This document shows, one piece after another, positions 42,167-52,404 of a DNA stretch of 64,000 nt. The DNA lies in the NCBI GenBank assembly GCA_000233775.1, contig CP003096.1:744001-808000 (forward strand), written 5' to 3'. The notes below the pieces were generated by a model that saw nothing but the letters and a program-made list of their open reading frames with translations, was not told the DNA's origin and made no database searches. The position numbers and the translations under genes were made by a program. Source of the DNA: Thermovirga lienii DSM 17291 (GTDB lineage Bacteria > Synergistota > Synergistia > Synergistales > Thermovirgaceae). Numbering within the stretch: position 1 is the first letter of the stretch; each line of letters begins with the position of its first letter.

Positions 42167-45100
42167 TCCCTTTGTTCACCTTCATGTCCACAGCGAATAT
42201 AGCTTACTGGATGGAGCTATTAGGTGTGACAGGCTTGCCAATAGAGTCAGAGAGTGGCAGGTCCCCGCGGTTGCTTTGACCGATCATGGAGCCATGTATG
42301 GCGTAATTGAGTTCTACGGACAATGTATGTCCAAGGGGGTAAAGCCGATAATAGGGTGCGAGGTCTATGTGGATCCCAGAGGGCATACCCTGAAAGATAG
42401 ACAAGGTAAGAATTACCACCTTCTGCTACTTGCCGAGACGCAAGAAGGGTATCAAAATCTTGTGAAGTTGGTTTCAATAGCTAATACTGATGGCTTTTAC
42501 TACAAGCCGAGGGTCGATCATGATCTGCTCGCCCGTTACAGCAAAGGTTTAATTGCCTCGTCTGCGTGCCTTTCTGGGGAGATTCCCTCCCTCATCTTAG
42601 AGGGCAACATTGAGGAGGCCCAATCGAGGGCTTCTCTTTATCGGGACATATTTGGAAAGGACAATTTTTTCCTGGAGGTAATGTATAACGAGGTTTCAGA
42701 TCAGGCGTTGGTCAACAAAAGGTTGGTCGAAATGTCCAAAAAGATGGATATACCGCTCATAGCGACCAACGATGCCCACTATCTAGATAAAAGCGATGCG
42801 TCTTGGCACGATGTCCTTCTTTGTGTGCAGACCAATGCAACTATAAATGCCCCCAACAGGTATCGGTTTGGTTCAAATGATTTTTACTTGCGCTCTCCCG
42901 AGGAGATGTGGGCCATATTCGGAAAGGAACTGCCAGAAGCCCTCACAAACACCGTAAATATAGCGGAAAGGTGCGACGTTAAAATAGAGTTTTCTGGTTA
43001 CCATTTGCCGGAGGTCAGGCTAATGGAGGGTGAGACCTTAGAGCAGGCTCTGAGGCGCAGAGCTGTAGAGGGGCTTGCAGCGAGGTTCCATGGACAGACT
43101 CCTCCAGAAGAATATACTAAGCGCCTGGAGTATGAGTTAGCCGTTATAGAGGAGATGGGGTTTGCCGGTTACTTCCTGATAGTGGCCGACATAATACAGG
43201 AGGCCAAGGCAAAGGGCATTCCAGTGGGGCCAGGAAGGGGTTCCGCTGCGGGTTCCTTGGTTGCCTATGCCCTTAAGATTACAGAGATAGATCCCTTACG
43301 CTACAATCTGCTCTTTGAGCGATTCTTGAACCCTGAAAGGATAAGCATGCCGGATATAGACACAGATATCTCTGACAAGCGCAGGGAAGAGGTCCTCGCT
43401 CAGATAGTGGCAAAGTATGGGAGAGAAAAAGTGGCCCAGATAATCACTTTTGATCGTATGAAGAGCAAAGCAGCAATAAGAGATGTGGGAAGGGCTTTGG
43501 ACATGCCATACGCGGAAGTAGATAAGGTGGCCAAATTGGTGCCTCCAGGAGCTTCGTCTATAGAAGAGGCCATGGAGCAGAGCCCAGAATTGAAGGAGAT
43601 TCACAAAAATGATCCCGCTGTGAGGAGATTGCTTGACTACGCTTCGAGTATAGAGGGTCTTGCCAGACATTGTTCTCAACATGCTGCAGGTGTGGTTATA
43701 GCACCCAAAGCCATAACTGATTACGTACCAGTGAGAAAGATAGGAGAAGACCAGGTAGTGACCCAGTTTGCGATGGAGCATGTAGAAAAATTGGGTCTAG
43801 TCAAAATGGACTTTTTGGGGTTGAGGACCCTTTCAGTTATAGAGGAGACTTTGAAAAACATTAGGAATAATGGAAAGGTGCCACCGGATATAAACAATTT
43901 ACCATTGGACGACGAAGCTACGTACCAATTATTGTCGGATGGGGACACGTTAGGAGTGTTCCAATTAGAATCTTCTGGAATGAGACAGTTGTTAAGAAAG
44001 CTGAAACCAGACTGTTTCGAGGACCTTATAGCTGTTTTGGCTTTGTATAGGCCCGGACCATTGGGCAGTGGCATGGTGGATCAGTATATAGAGTGCAAAC
44101 ACGGACGTCAGGAACCTTCTTACCTTCACCCACTTTTGGAAGACGTGTTGAAGGAGACCCATGGTGTAATTTTGTATCAAGAACAGGTAATGCAATGTGC
44201 ATCCATACTGGCAGGTTATAGTCTTGGGCAAGCAGATCTTCTCAGACGAGCCATGGGTAAGAAAAAAGTGGACGTCATGGCGAAAGAAAGGGAGAATTTC
44301 CTCAAGGGATGTGCTGAGAGAGGAATTGAAGAAAAAAAGGCCGAACAAATTTTCGATATCATCCAGGAGTTTGCTGGCTACGGGTTCAATAAATCTCACA
44401 GCACCGCTTATGCTATGATAAGTTACCAGACGGCCTATCTAAAGGCTCATTTCCCCGTGGAGTTCATGGCAGCGTTTCTCTCCAGCCATGTTCACTCCAA
44501 ACTTGATATATTGGCTAAACACGTGAGGGCGGTGAGGGATTCAGGTATTCACGTCTCTCCTCCTGACATAAACAGGTCCCATGACTCATTTACGGCCAAT
44601 GGAGATGAGATACTTTTTGGTCTTGGAGCGGTTTCCAAGGTAGGAGACGCAGCTGTAGATGCTATTTTGAGAGCGAGAAGCGAAGGTCCCTTCAAGTCCT
44701 TCTGGGACTTTTTAAACAGAGTGGACTTAAGGGTAGTGAGCAAGGGTGTGATAGAGAACCTCATCAAAGCAGGAGCCTTCGACAGCATTTCAAAGAACAG
44801 AAAACAGCTGTTGGAAGCGTTACCTGCATTTGTTGAAATGGTGCAGAAAAGATCGTCAGACGGAAGGCAGCGTTCCTTGTTGGATCTAGTGAGTGATGAG
44901 CAGCCTGACGAAGAACCCGAGCTACCTGATGTGGAGGATTTGGATTTTCATTCTCGATTGGAACTGGAGAAAGAGGCGACAGGGCTTTATATTTCGGGCC
45001 ATCCCTGCGACCAACACAAAAGTGAGTACTGGAAATACGTCACTTGTTCCATTGGAGAGCTTCCTTTCTGGAAGTCAGAAAGAATTAAGCCTGTGGTGGC

Positions 45101-45572
45101 AGGTATAGTGGTGGAAGTGCAGGAAAAATACACGCGCAAAGGGGATAAAATGGCCTTTATAGAGTTGGAGGACAATGACAGCAAAATAGAAGTGGTATGT
45201 TTTCCTGGAGTATGGAATAACCTAGAAAGAAAGCCCTCAAAGGGGGAAGTCTATTTGGTCAATGGTTCGATCCAGGTTAAAGAAGGGCTTTCTTTGATAG
45301 CAGATTCGCTGATTCCCATGGAGGAGGCTGCAGAAAAGTTATGTCCTTGGGTTAGGATAAAGCTTTTCGCAGAGCTTGTAGACGAAAAGTCCCTTCTTGA
45401 CCTTTGTAAGGAGTTGAAAGGTTGTCCTGGAGATGCCAAAGTTATCGTAGAATACCTGTGTGACGGCAAGAAAGTGCTGTTAACGTCATGCTCTCTGAAG
45501 GTCGATGCTCTTTTAGAGAAGAGTAGCATAGTCGATAAACTTAATAGTGACGCAATACAGCTTTGTGTTTAA
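42159..45572 (+). CDS. dnaE: DNA polymerase III alpha subunit
   Basis: Replicative polymerase of 1137 residues. PHP domain (HVHSEYSLLDGA at 9-20 and DHGAMYG). The catalytic palm has GPGRGSAAGSLVAY and MPDIDTDISDKRR with the paired aspartates. Helix-hairpin-helix and OB-fold domains lie in the C-terminal third (OB about 960-1040, VVAGIVVEVQEKYTRKGDKMAF). It carries no proofreading exonuclease domain, so it is DnaE-type and not PolC. Immediate linkage to dnaX is unusual and would couple synthesis of core polymerase and clamp loader. Confidence 0.96.
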   Translation: MNNPFVHLHVHSEYSLLDGAIRCDRLANRVREWQVPAVALTDHGAMYGVIEFYGQCMSKGVKPIIGCEVYVDPRGHTLKDRQGKNYHLLLLAETQEGYQNLVKLVSIANTDGFYYKPRVDHDLLARYSKGLIASSACLSGEIPSLILEGNIEEAQSRASLYRDIFGKDNFFLEVMYNEVSDQALVNKRLVEMSKKMDIPLIATNDAHYLDKSDASWHDVLLCVQTNATINAPNRYRFGSNDFYLRSPEEMWAIFGKELPEALTNTVNIAERCDVKIEFSGYHLPEVRLMEGETLEQALRRRAVEGLAARFHGQTPPEEYTKRLEYELAVIEEMGFAGYFLIVADIIQEAKAKGIPVGPGRGSAAGSLVAYALKITEIDPLRYNLLFERFLNPERISMPDIDTDISDKRREEVLAQIVAKYGREKVAQIITFDRMKSKAAIRDVGRALDMPYAEVDKVAKLVPPGASSIEEAMEQSPELKEIHKNDPAVRRLLDYASSIEGLARHCSQHAAGVVIAPKAITDYVPVRKIGEDQVVTQFAMEHVEKLGLVKMDFLGLRTLSVIEETLKNIRNNGKVPPDINNLPLDDEATYQLLSDGDTLGVFQLESSGMRQLLRKLKPDCFEDLIAVLALYRPGPLGSGMVDQYIECKHGRQEPSYLHPLLEDVLKETHGVILYQEQVMQCASILAGYSLGQADLLRRAMGKKKVDVMAKERENFLKGCAERGIEEKKAEQIFDIIQEFAGYGFNKSHSTAYAMISYQTAYLKAHFPVEFMAAFLSSHVHSKLDILAKHVRAVRDSGIHVSPPDINRSHDSFTANGDEILFGLGAVSKVGDAAVDAILRARSEGPFKSFWDFLNRVDLRVVSKGVIENLIKAGAFDSISKNRKQLLEALPAFVEMVQKRSSDGRQRSLLDLVSDEQPDEEPELPDVEDLDFHSRLELEKEATGLYISGHPCDQHKSEYWKYVTCSIGELPFWKSERIKPVVAGIVVEVQEKYTRKGDKMAFIELEDNDSKIEVVCFPGVWNNLERKPSKGEVYLVNGSIQVKEGLSLIADSLIPMEEAAEKLCPWVRIKLFAELVDEKSLLDLCKELKGCPGDAKVIVEYLCDGKKVLLTSCSLKVDALLEKSSIVDKLNSDAIQLCV

Positions 45573-45574
45573 TG

Positions 45575-45603
45575 TTTATAAAATAGCGGAATGTCATTAT
45601 AAT
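45575..45603 (+). promoter_or_regulatory. Possible promoter of mtrB-pyk
   Basis: TTTATA (45575-45580), 17-base spacer, TATAAT (45598-45603). The -10 box is perfect, the -35 box weak. It lies in the only gap (86 bases) between dnaE and mtrB. Confidence 0.45.
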
Positions 45604-45658
45604 TATACTTGTTGAAAGTTTTATAAGAGCTGAGTTTACACTGGAAGGAGAGGGAAGC

Positions 45659-45910
45659 ATGAAAGATAACGAATATCCATCAGTAATGGCAGATTTTATA
45701 GTAGTCAAAGCCTTGGAGAACGGTGTCTCCGTTATAGGTTTGACTAGAGGTGAGGAGACACGATTCTCCCATTCAGAGAAACTGGATGAAGGAGAGGTGT
45801 GGATTTCCCAGTTTACCGAGTTTACATCCGCTATAAAGGTAAGAGGTAAGGCAGAGATATTGACGGCTCATGGAATGATTAAGAGTGGTAAAGATGAAAA
45901 AGAGAGTTAA
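45659..45910 (+). CDS. mtrB: Tryptophan RNA-binding attenuation protein (TRAP)
   Basis: 83 residues, closely matching Bacillus TRAP as I recall it: [34 protein letters not shown] and [15 protein letters not shown]. Tryptophan-contact residues Thr29, Gln51 and Thr53 and the RNA-binding Lys41, Lys60 and Arg62 are all kept, so both activities are likely. TRAP forms an 11-subunit ring that binds spaced GAG/UAG repeats in trp leaders when tryptophan is present. Here it is not next to folE or trp genes but overlaps pyk by 17 bases. ATG behind AAGGAGAGGGAA. Confidence 0.95.
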   Translation: MKDNEYPSVMADFIVVKALENGVSVIGLTRGEETRFSHSEKLDEGEVWISQFTEFTSAIKVRGKAEILTAHGMIKSGKDEKES

Positions 45911-47702
45911 GATAGTTTGTACCCTTGGTCCATCTTGCTCAAAATATGATGTTTTAAGGAATATGGTTCAGGCGGGCATGAACGTTGCCCGCCTGAATTT
46001 TAGCCATGGTGACTACGAAAGCCATGGTAGGCTTTTGGATAACGCAAGAAGGGCAGAAAAAGACTTGGGGATGCCCATTCCTATCATGATAGACACTAAG
46101 GGACCAGAAATAAGGACTGGAACATTGGCCGGACACGTACCTGTAGTTTTGAAAGGCGGTGATTTTCTAGTAATCACCACAAGACCGACCGAGGGGAACA
46201 AGGAAAAAATCTACGTGGACTATCCAGGTTTTGTAAGAGAAGTCGCTCCCGGAAGAACTATTTTTATTGACGATGGAAGGATCAGCCTCAAAGTGGAGAA
46301 AATATTATCTGAAGAAGAAACCTTATGCAAGGTCGTGGTTGGTGGAGAGTTGGGCGAGAATAAGGGGGTTTCGGTTCCGGGAGCTTTGAACAACTTGCCT
46401 ATTCTTACGAAGAAAGACATCAATGACATAAAGTGGGCTATTTCAAGGGGAGCAGACTACCTTGCCCTTTCTTTCGTCCGAACTAGGGAAGACGTCTTGA
46501 AGGCGCGAAAGCTCTTAGAGGACCTTGATGGTGATCTCCAGATCATATCTAAGATAGAGACAATGCAGGCTGTGAGGAACCTGGAAGAAATTATAGAGGT
46601 CTCTGATGGAGTAATGGTTGCCCGTGGAGATTTGGGAGTCGAGATCCCCTTGGAGGAAGTTCCAATGCAGCAGAAAAGGATCATAGATTTATGTAGATTT
46701 GTTGGGAAACCTGTAATTGTGGCTACCCAGATGCTGGATTCCATGATAAGAAATCCCAGGGCAACCAGGGCTGAGTGCAGTGATGTGGCTAACGCTGTGC
46801 TTGACGGAGCAGATGCCCTTATGCTTTCAGGTGAGACAGCGCAAGGTAAATATCCTGTAGAAGCAGTTCAAACGATGGCTAAAATAATAGAGAGAACGGA
46901 AAAGGATCCCCTCTTTTGGTCCATTACTTCCAACAAGGGCTATGAAAATATAAAGCGCATATCTGACGCTGTAGGAAACGCAGCAGTGATGATAGCAAAG
47001 AGAATGGATGCCCATGGTATTTTGTGCATGACCCAAAGTGGAAGTACTGCCCAGATAATCAGTAAGTACAGGCCTAAATCTAAAATAATAGGTGCTACCC
47101 CTTCTGAAAAGATTTACAGAAAGCTGGGGCTTGTATGGGGAGTGCACCCCCTTAAGGTCAGCAAGGAAGAGAACCTGGAAAATGCTATAACTGCAGGGAT
47201 CGAAAGGGCCTTGGAAGAAGGAATGTTGAATGAGGGAGACTTGGTAGTGGTTACTGCAGGAGTGCCGGTTGGCATATCTGGTACCACCAATATCATTGAG
47301 GTGGTTTCTGTGGGACAGATATTACTAAAGGGTATGTCGATAATGAAGAAAGTGGCCTGCGGGAAGGTGGTTACGGCACTTGATGGGGCAGAGGCTGCAA
47401 TGAAGATTTCCTATGGAGACATATTGGTATGTAGGCAAACCGATAAGGGGTTCGTCGAAGCGGCCAAGAAAGCGTCTGCAATAATAGCGGAAGAGGGAGG
47501 GCTTACCAGCCATGCAGCCATTTTATCACTGGAGCTGAGGATTCCTTGTATTGTGAGTGCCAAATCAGCCATGACGGTCCTGGAGGATGGTATGATAGTT
47601 ACAGTTGATGGTAATAGAGGGATAGTATATAGGGGTAGGGTCCATTTGGAATCGAAAGGCAATAAATCGGATGAATCAGGGGAGAATGTTGCTGGAAGAT
47701 AA
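45894..47702 (+). CDS. pyk: Pyruvate kinase with C-terminal PEP-utilising-enzyme domain
   Basis: Final glycolytic ATP-forming step. Core motifs: [31 protein letters not shown] and the active-site [16 protein letters not shown], then [21 protein letters not shown]. After the regulatory domain (about 350-475) an extra ~105-residue domain carries [24 protein letters not shown], the PEP-synthase/PPDK mobile-domain pattern with its His, as in bacilli. Start ATG at 45894, inside mtrB; GTG at 45885 is an alternative. The 3' end overlaps the earliest Nudix start. Confidence 0.95.
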   Translation: MKKRVKIVCTLGPSCSKYDVLRNMVQAGMNVARLNFSHGDYESHGRLLDNARRAEKDLGMPIPIMIDTKGPEIRTGTLAGHVPVVLKGGDFLVITTRPTEGNKEKIYVDYPGFVREVAPGRTIFIDDGRISLKVEKILSEEETLCKVVVGGELGENKGVSVPGALNNLPILTKKDINDIKWAISRGADYLALSFVRTREDVLKARKLLEDLDGDLQIISKIETMQAVRNLEEIIEVSDGVMVARGDLGVEIPLEEVPMQQKRIIDLCRFVGKPVIVATQMLDSMIRNPRATRAECSDVANAVLDGADALMLSGETAQGKYPVEAVQTMAKIIERTEKDPLFWSITSNKGYENIKRISDAVGNAAVMIAKRMDAHGILCMTQSGSTAQIISKYRPKSKIIGATPSEKIYRKLGLVWGVHPLKVSKEENLENAITAGIERALEEGMLNEGDLVVVTAGVPVGISGTTNIIEVVSVGQILLKGMSIMKKVACGKVVTALDGAEAAMKISYGDILVCRQTDKGFVEAAKKASAIIAEEGGLTSHAAILSLELRIPCIVSAKSAMTVLEDGMIVTVDGNRGIVYRGRVHLESKGNKSDESGENVAGR

Positions 47703-48345
47703 AGAAACATTGGTGATAGTAGAGTGGTTGGCCCAGAAAAATCTTAATAAAAGAAACCACAGCGGGGTATGGATTAAAAGCGAAGTTAACGTTGATAATG
47801 TGGTTTCATGGGCCAGCTTGCCTAATACTGGGAGGAGGCAAAGTGCTGTTATAATCCCATATGTAAAAGGTTTAAAAGGGAAAGATGCGTTGCTTCTGAT
47901 AGAGAAGAGCAAAAAACTGAGGCACCACGCTGGTCAAATGGCGTTCCCTGGAGGTGCCCGAGAGGACAAGGACGTAACTCCCCTGGATACTGCTTTGAGA
48001 GAGTTACATGAAGAGGTTGGCATTTCTCCCGAAAGGGTAGAAGTGGTGGAGGCGTTACCGAAGGAATATGTGTATAGCAGTGATTTCGTGATTTATCCAT
48101 ATCTTGCTTATATAGACGGAGAGGATTTGTTTGGTTCCATAACGTTGGATGAAGAGGAACTGGCTGCTGCAGTACTGGTCGACATTAAAAGGTTGCCTGT
48201 GCCTCCCAAGTTTCGCTGGAAGAGAACTCTCCAAGGAGTGATAGTTTATCCTGAATTCTATTTGAGTCCAGAAAGAACGGTGTGGGGTGCTACAGCACGA
48301 ATGTTGTGGCGGTTTTTGAGACGATATTATTATGAACGCAGGTGA
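47671..48345 (+). CDS. Nudix hydrolase, CoA pyrophosphatase-like
   Basis: The Nudix box is complete: GGAREDKDVTPLDTALRELHEEVGI. It is preceded by LRHHAGQMAFPGG, the pattern of the CoA-diphosphatase (NudL/Pcd1) branch, so cleavage of CoA or acyl-CoA is likely. Up to 224 residues; the first ~30 lie in pyk. Start candidates are ATG 47671 and ATG 47686, the latter closer to GGGGAGA. An N-terminal extension before the core is not recognised. Confidence 0.87.
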   Translation: MNQGRMLLEDKETLVIVEWLAQKNLNKRNHSGVWIKSEVNVDNVVSWASLPNTGRRQSAVIIPYVKGLKGKDALLLIEKSKKLRHHAGQMAFPGGAREDKDVTPLDTALRELHEEVGISPERVEVVEALPKEYVYSSDFVIYPYLAYIDGEDLFGSITLDEEELAAAVLVDIKRLPVPPKFRWKRTLQGVIVYPEFYLSPERTVWGATARMLWRFLRRYYYERR

Positions 48346-48348
48346 GCC

Positions 48349-49191
48349 ATGTCTTTAATAGGAGCCCATATGTCCATAGCGGGCGGTCTGTGGAAAGCCA
48401 TAGAAAGAGGAGAACTGTTGGGTTGTGAAGCAATCCAGATCTTTACCAAGAACCAGCTGCAATGGTATTCGTCCCCCTTGCCCCAACACATTGCAGAAAG
48501 GTTTCTGTTGGTCTGGAGTCGTAGCCATATCCGCAAGGTAGTGGCTCATGCTTCTTATTTGATTAATTTGGCTGGGGACGAGGGAGTAAGAAGGAAGAGT
48601 ATAGAGTCCTTGGTTCAGGAGGTAAAAAGGTGTGATCAACTTGGAATTGACGAGTTGGTTTTACACCCTGGATCCCACAGGGGAAAAGGGGTAGAAGAAG
48701 GGCTCAGATTGCTTTCTGAAGCTTTGCGTGATGTGCTTGTCAGGACTGAGGAGACCAGGGTTAGGATTCTTCTTGAAACCATGGCAGGAACTGGAGATGG
48801 TTTAGGTTCCACTCTTGAGGAGCTGGAATGGGTTTTGAATTTCATGGATAGGGATCCCAGACTTGGTGTGTGCGTCGACACTTGTCATGTTTTTGCTTCT
48901 GGTTATGAGTTGCGCACGGCCTTTGCGTATGAGAAGCTTGTGCAGAAGTTGGAGAAGATGTTCGGACTGGAAAGGATAGGATGTTGGCATCTTAATGACA
49001 GCAAGGAAGGACGAGGAAGCAAAAAGGACAGGCACCACCATATTGGAGAGGGTGAAATAGGAGAGCAAGTTTTCGCCAGGATAGTAAGCGACCCTAGATG
49101 GGAAGATGTGCCCTGTATCTTGGAAACGCCGAAAGAAAATGGATCAGATGTACGGAATCTGACCTTGTTGAGGAAGATGAGAGGCTCTTAA
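48349..49191 (+). CDS. nfo: Endonuclease IV
   Basis: Zinc-dependent AP endonuclease of 280 residues for base-excision repair, a natural partner of the glycosylase at 2912. Zinc-site motifs: GAHMSIAGG, HASYLINLA, ELVLHPGSHRG, ILLETMAGTG, CVDTCHVFASGY, HLNDSK, DRHHHIGEG and ILETPKE. ATG three bases after the Nudix stop, with AGGTGAGCC ahead. Confidence 0.96.
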   Translation: MSLIGAHMSIAGGLWKAIERGELLGCEAIQIFTKNQLQWYSSPLPQHIAERFLLVWSRSHIRKVVAHASYLINLAGDEGVRRKSIESLVQEVKRCDQLGIDELVLHPGSHRGKGVEEGLRLLSEALRDVLVRTEETRVRILLETMAGTGDGLGSTLEELEWVLNFMDRDPRLGVCVDTCHVFASGYELRTAFAYEKLVQKLEKMFGLERIGCWHLNDSKEGRGSKKDRHHHIGEGEIGEQVFARIVSDPRWEDVPCILETPKENGSDVRNLTLLRKMRGS

Positions 49192-49217
49192 TTCGCTAAG
49201 GAAGTGGAGGGGGGAAT

Positions 49218-50288
49218 ATGTTTAGCTTCCCAGAACTTGTAATCCGTCTTGATAAGATAAGAGAGAACGCAAAGAAAGTGGCAGGGGTGTGCTCCGAAAG
49301 AGGCATAGCTGTTTGGGGAGTGACAAAGGGGCTTTCTGGCAACGTGGAAGTGGCAAAAGCTATGTTGGAGGGCGGGTGCACCGGAATTGCGGACAGCCGC
49401 ATGAAAAATATAGTTGAAATGAAGGAATCCGGCATCAATGGCCCCTTTATGCTTTTGCGGTTACCGATGTTAAGTGAACTAGATCTAGTCGCAAGATATG
49501 TGGATATAACGTTGATTTCAATGAAGGAGACCATATTCCTTTTGGAGGAAGCCTGCAAGAAGGCGAAGAGAAAATGTGAAGCCATAGTCATGGTGGACGT
49601 AGGAGATTTAAGGGAAGGCATTTGGCCCGATGAGGCCGAAGATATAGGAATGGCTTTTAGGGAATGCGAATTCCTCAAGTTTGCGGGCGTGGGGACCAAT
49701 CTGGGCTGTCTTTCGGGGGTCATACCGACCAGGGAGAATTTGTCGATGCTCGTGGAAACGGGAAAGAAGATAGCTGATGTGGCTGGAAGCTCCCTTAAGT
49801 ATGTTTCAGGGGGAGGGACATCTTCCCTGAAGTTGGTTGAGGATGGCCTTATGCCTTCAGAGGTGAACCAACTTAGGATAGGTGAGGCCATACTTTTGGG
49901 CACAGATGTAACTAGAAACAGAGAGATTCCCTATCTTTCCAACGATGCAATAGAGGTGCGCGCTGAAATAATCGAGTGTAGGAGAAAACCAACTAAACCT
50001 ATAGGAGAGATAGGAGCAGACGCATTTGGGAACGTTCCTCATTTCGAAGACAAGGGTATAAGGTTACGAGCTATTGCGGCCATAGGAAGGCAAGATATAA
50101 GATTAGAAGGGCTGACTGTTTTAGATTCGGGGTTGGAGATAATAGGTGCGTCAAGTGATCACCTTACCATGGATGCAGAAGGCGCCAAGCACAGGCTTAA
50201 AGTGGGAGATATAGTGCGCTTTAGACCTGATTACGGGGCAATGCTGGCAGCCTCCACATCTCGTTACGTAAGAGTTAGAATTGTCTAG
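49218..50288 (+). CDS. PLP-dependent amino-acid racemase, ornithine/alanine racemase type
   Basis: 356 residues with the alanine-racemase N-terminal TIM barrel. The PLP lysine is in WGVTKGLSGN (near 37); further landmarks are VDVGDLREGIWP, GVGTNLGC, VSGGGTSSL and LRIGEAILLG. This set resembles ornithine racemase (Orr) of amino-acid-fermenting Clostridia more than Alr. That would suit an ornithine-degrading anaerobe, but the substrate is inferred from memory of the family. ATG behind GGAGGGGGG. Confidence 0.83.
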   Translation: MFSFPELVIRLDKIRENAKKVAGVCSERGIAVWGVTKGLSGNVEVAKAMLEGGCTGIADSRMKNIVEMKESGINGPFMLLRLPMLSELDLVARYVDITLISMKETIFLLEEACKKAKRKCEAIVMVDVGDLREGIWPDEAEDIGMAFRECEFLKFAGVGTNLGCLSGVIPTRENLSMLVETGKKIADVAGSSLKYVSGGGTSSLKLVEDGLMPSEVNQLRIGEAILLGTDVTRNREIPYLSNDAIEVRAEIIECRRKPTKPIGEIGADAFGNVPHFEDKGIRLRAIAAIGRQDIRLEGLTVLDSGLEIIGASSDHLTMDAEGAKHRLKVGDIVRFRPDYGAMLAASTSRYVRVRIV

Positions 50289-50332
50289 GATGTTTGGATA
50301 GAAACAGAGAGAAAATATAGTCGAGGTACAAC

Positions 50333-51190
50333 ATGTTTTTTGATATGATTCATTGGCGTGATTTCCTGGATATAGCCATAATAGCCTTTATTTTCTACAG
50401 GGCACTACTGCTCCTTGTGGACACCAGGGCCATGCAGCTGGTGAAGGGGCTTATAGTGTTGGGGCTGATAGCGGCTTTAGCCAGGTTAGTGCATCTTGAG
50501 GCACTCTCTTGGGTGCTAGGCAGGTTGTTCGGGGTAATCGTAATAGCCATTCCCATTGTGTTCCAGCCGGAATTGAGGCGCATGCTGGAGGAGTTGGGGA
50601 GAGGTAACATCCTTAGGAGAAAACAGGCAGAGGAAAGGGCAGGCCAGCTGACGGACGAGGTTACCCGCGCTTTGGAGTATTTAAGGAGTCAGAAAATAGG
50701 TGCGATCTTGGTTTTTCAAAGAGATACGGGACTAAAAGATTTTTGGAGGTCCGCCGTTAAGCTAAACGGCGAAATTTCGGAGGATTTGATTGTAACCATA
50801 TTTTGGCCTGGTACACCGCTTCATGATGGGGCAGTCATTCTGGACAGGGAAAAGATCATTGCCGCTGCTTGTTATTTGCCTTTGACCGAAAACAGCAACC
50901 TCTCTAGATGGATAGGGACAAGGCATAGAGCAGCATTGGGCATAACGGAAGTATCTGATGCCATGGCTCTTGTAGTATCAGAAGAAAGAGGAGAAGTTGC
51001 CCTTGCAATAAACGGGCATTTATCTAGGAGACTAAGGGAAGATCAGATCCGGAGGTTGCTCCTTCACTACTTTTCCGCCATGCCGAGGCGGTCTAGTCCT
51101 TGGTGGGAAACTCTCAAAAAAGAACTGAGAAACCTATGGCCTGCAAAGGAAAGCGACAGGAAGGAAAAGGAAAATGCTAAAGGAAATTGA
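50333..51190 (+). CDS. cdaA: Diadenylate cyclase CdaA
   Basis: Makes the second messenger c-di-AMP from two ATP. Three membrane helices (about 12-30, 38-55, 62-77) are followed by the DAC domain with DGA (165-167) and RHR (197-199). 285 residues. It overlaps cdaR by 17 bases, in the classic cdaA-cdaR-glmM order. c-di-AMP controls K+ uptake proteins, and a TrkH/KtrA pair is encoded at 20129-22131. Confidence 0.96.
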   Translation: MFFDMIHWRDFLDIAIIAFIFYRALLLLVDTRAMQLVKGLIVLGLIAALARLVHLEALSWVLGRLFGVIVIAIPIVFQPELRRMLEELGRGNILRRKQAEERAGQLTDEVTRALEYLRSQKIGAILVFQRDTGLKDFWRSAVKLNGEISEDLIVTIFWPGTPLHDGAVILDREKIIAAACYLPLTENSNLSRWIGTRHRAALGITEVSDAMALVVSEERGEVALAINGHLSRRLREDQIRRLLLHYFSAMPRRSSPWWETLKKELRNLWPAKESDRKEKENAKGN

Positions 51191-52379
51191 TCGCTTACTT
51201 TCATCCAGAACGTTCCTGAAGGTGATTTCTCTGTTAATGGCCATCGCCATTTGGTATTATGTGGCCTCCGACAGGACATCGGAGACTGTACGAACCTTTT
51301 CTTTCCCAATAGAATACCTTAATGCTCCGGCGGAATATGCCATTAATAGCAACATCAGAAGCGTTGAGGTTCAGGTTGCTGCAAGTAGAGAGCTCTTCCT
51401 TGGCGAGAGTTGGTCTGGGATAGCATGCCAAGCGGACCTAAAGGGATTAGGACCTGGTAAGCATATTGTACCCGTGAAGGTTATATTACCTTCTGGATTT
51501 AAATTGATAAACATTTCTCCAGTGTCCATTGAGGTAAATATAATTAAGACACAAAGCAAGGATGTGCCTGTGAGGTTGAAGCTCTTGGGTGAACTCCCTC
51601 CGGAGTACACCCTGGAAGAAGTTGAAATGGAGCCTGAGAAAATAACTATAAAGGGACCGGAGGACATAATTAATAGCATATCTGAGGCATATGTGGAAGC
51701 AAGCTTTGAAATGCTTAAGGACAGGAACACTTTGGTTTTGCCTGTCAGGGTCAAAAGCGCTACTGAGGGATCATCGGAACTTCTTATGGAGCCACCCAAG
51801 GTCAAGGTAAACTATGTGCTTACAAAGGGAACTCCTAAGAAGACGGTGCCAATTTCTGTAAATATAGAGGGGAAACTAGATCAGGATTATGATATAAAGA
51901 GCATTACCGTTGAGCCTGGCACCGGCGTTGTGGAAGGCTCAATGGATGCTATTAGGGCAATAAGAGAGATAGTGGTGCCGGTCAACGTCGAAGGACTCAA
52001 AAAGACTACTAGTCTGAACGTGCCCTTGCCTGAAAATTACAGGGGAGCAAGAATCAAGTTCCCGAACACGATAACCGTTAACTTGGCGATAGAGCCCAAG
52101 GTGGTCAGGCGTACTTACGATAACGTTCTCATAGTGATCAAAGGCAAAAGTATTTATCCTTCATGGGGAGTAAAGCCGGAAATTGCTTCGGTTACAGTAG
52201 AAGGGCTTCCCTCCGTTGTAGAGAACGAACATGAATTACCAGTGGAGCTTTACGTGGATGTCACCAATTTGGTATCCACCGAACTCAGAGTGCCATTACA
52301 ATACAAGGTTCTAAAACCGCAAGTTAAAGTAATTTCCTTAGAACCTTCCACAGTCACTGTGTTTGCTAACATGGAGTGA
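51174..52379 (+). CDS. cdaR: CdaA regulator CdaR, YbbR-domain protein
   Basis: 401 residues. One N-terminal membrane anchor (about 14-32, KVISLLMAIAIWYYVA) and a long extracytoplasmic part made of about four YbbR repeats with the VxxxPxxVxVxGP pattern (for example PEKITIKGPEDIINSI, PGTGVVEGSMDAI). Binds and modulates CdaA in Firmicutes. Overlaps both neighbours, so co-translated. Confidence 0.93.
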   Translation: MLKEIDRLLSSRTFLKVISLLMAIAIWYYVASDRTSETVRTFSFPIEYLNAPAEYAINSNIRSVEVQVAASRELFLGESWSGIACQADLKGLGPGKHIVPVKVILPSGFKLINISPVSIEVNIIKTQSKDVPVRLKLLGELPPEYTLEEVEMEPEKITIKGPEDIINSISEAYVEASFEMLKDRNTLVLPVRVKSATEGSSELLMEPPKVKVNYVLTKGTPKKTVPISVNIEGKLDQDYDIKSITVEPGTGVVEGSMDAIRAIREIVVPVNVEGLKKTTSLNVPLPENYRGARIKFPNTITVNLAIEPKVVRRTYDNVLIVIKGKSIYPSWGVKPEIASVTVEGLPSVVENEHELPVELYVDVTNLVSTELRVPLQYKVLKPQVKVISLEPSTVTVFANME

Positions 52380-52404
52380 AATAAGTTCCGAAGAGGTGAA
52401 TGAT

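Noticed and set aside
45573-45658. TRAP autoregulatory site ahead of mtrB
   Set aside because: There is no array of regularly spaced GAG/TAG triplets in the leader, only a normal ribosome site.
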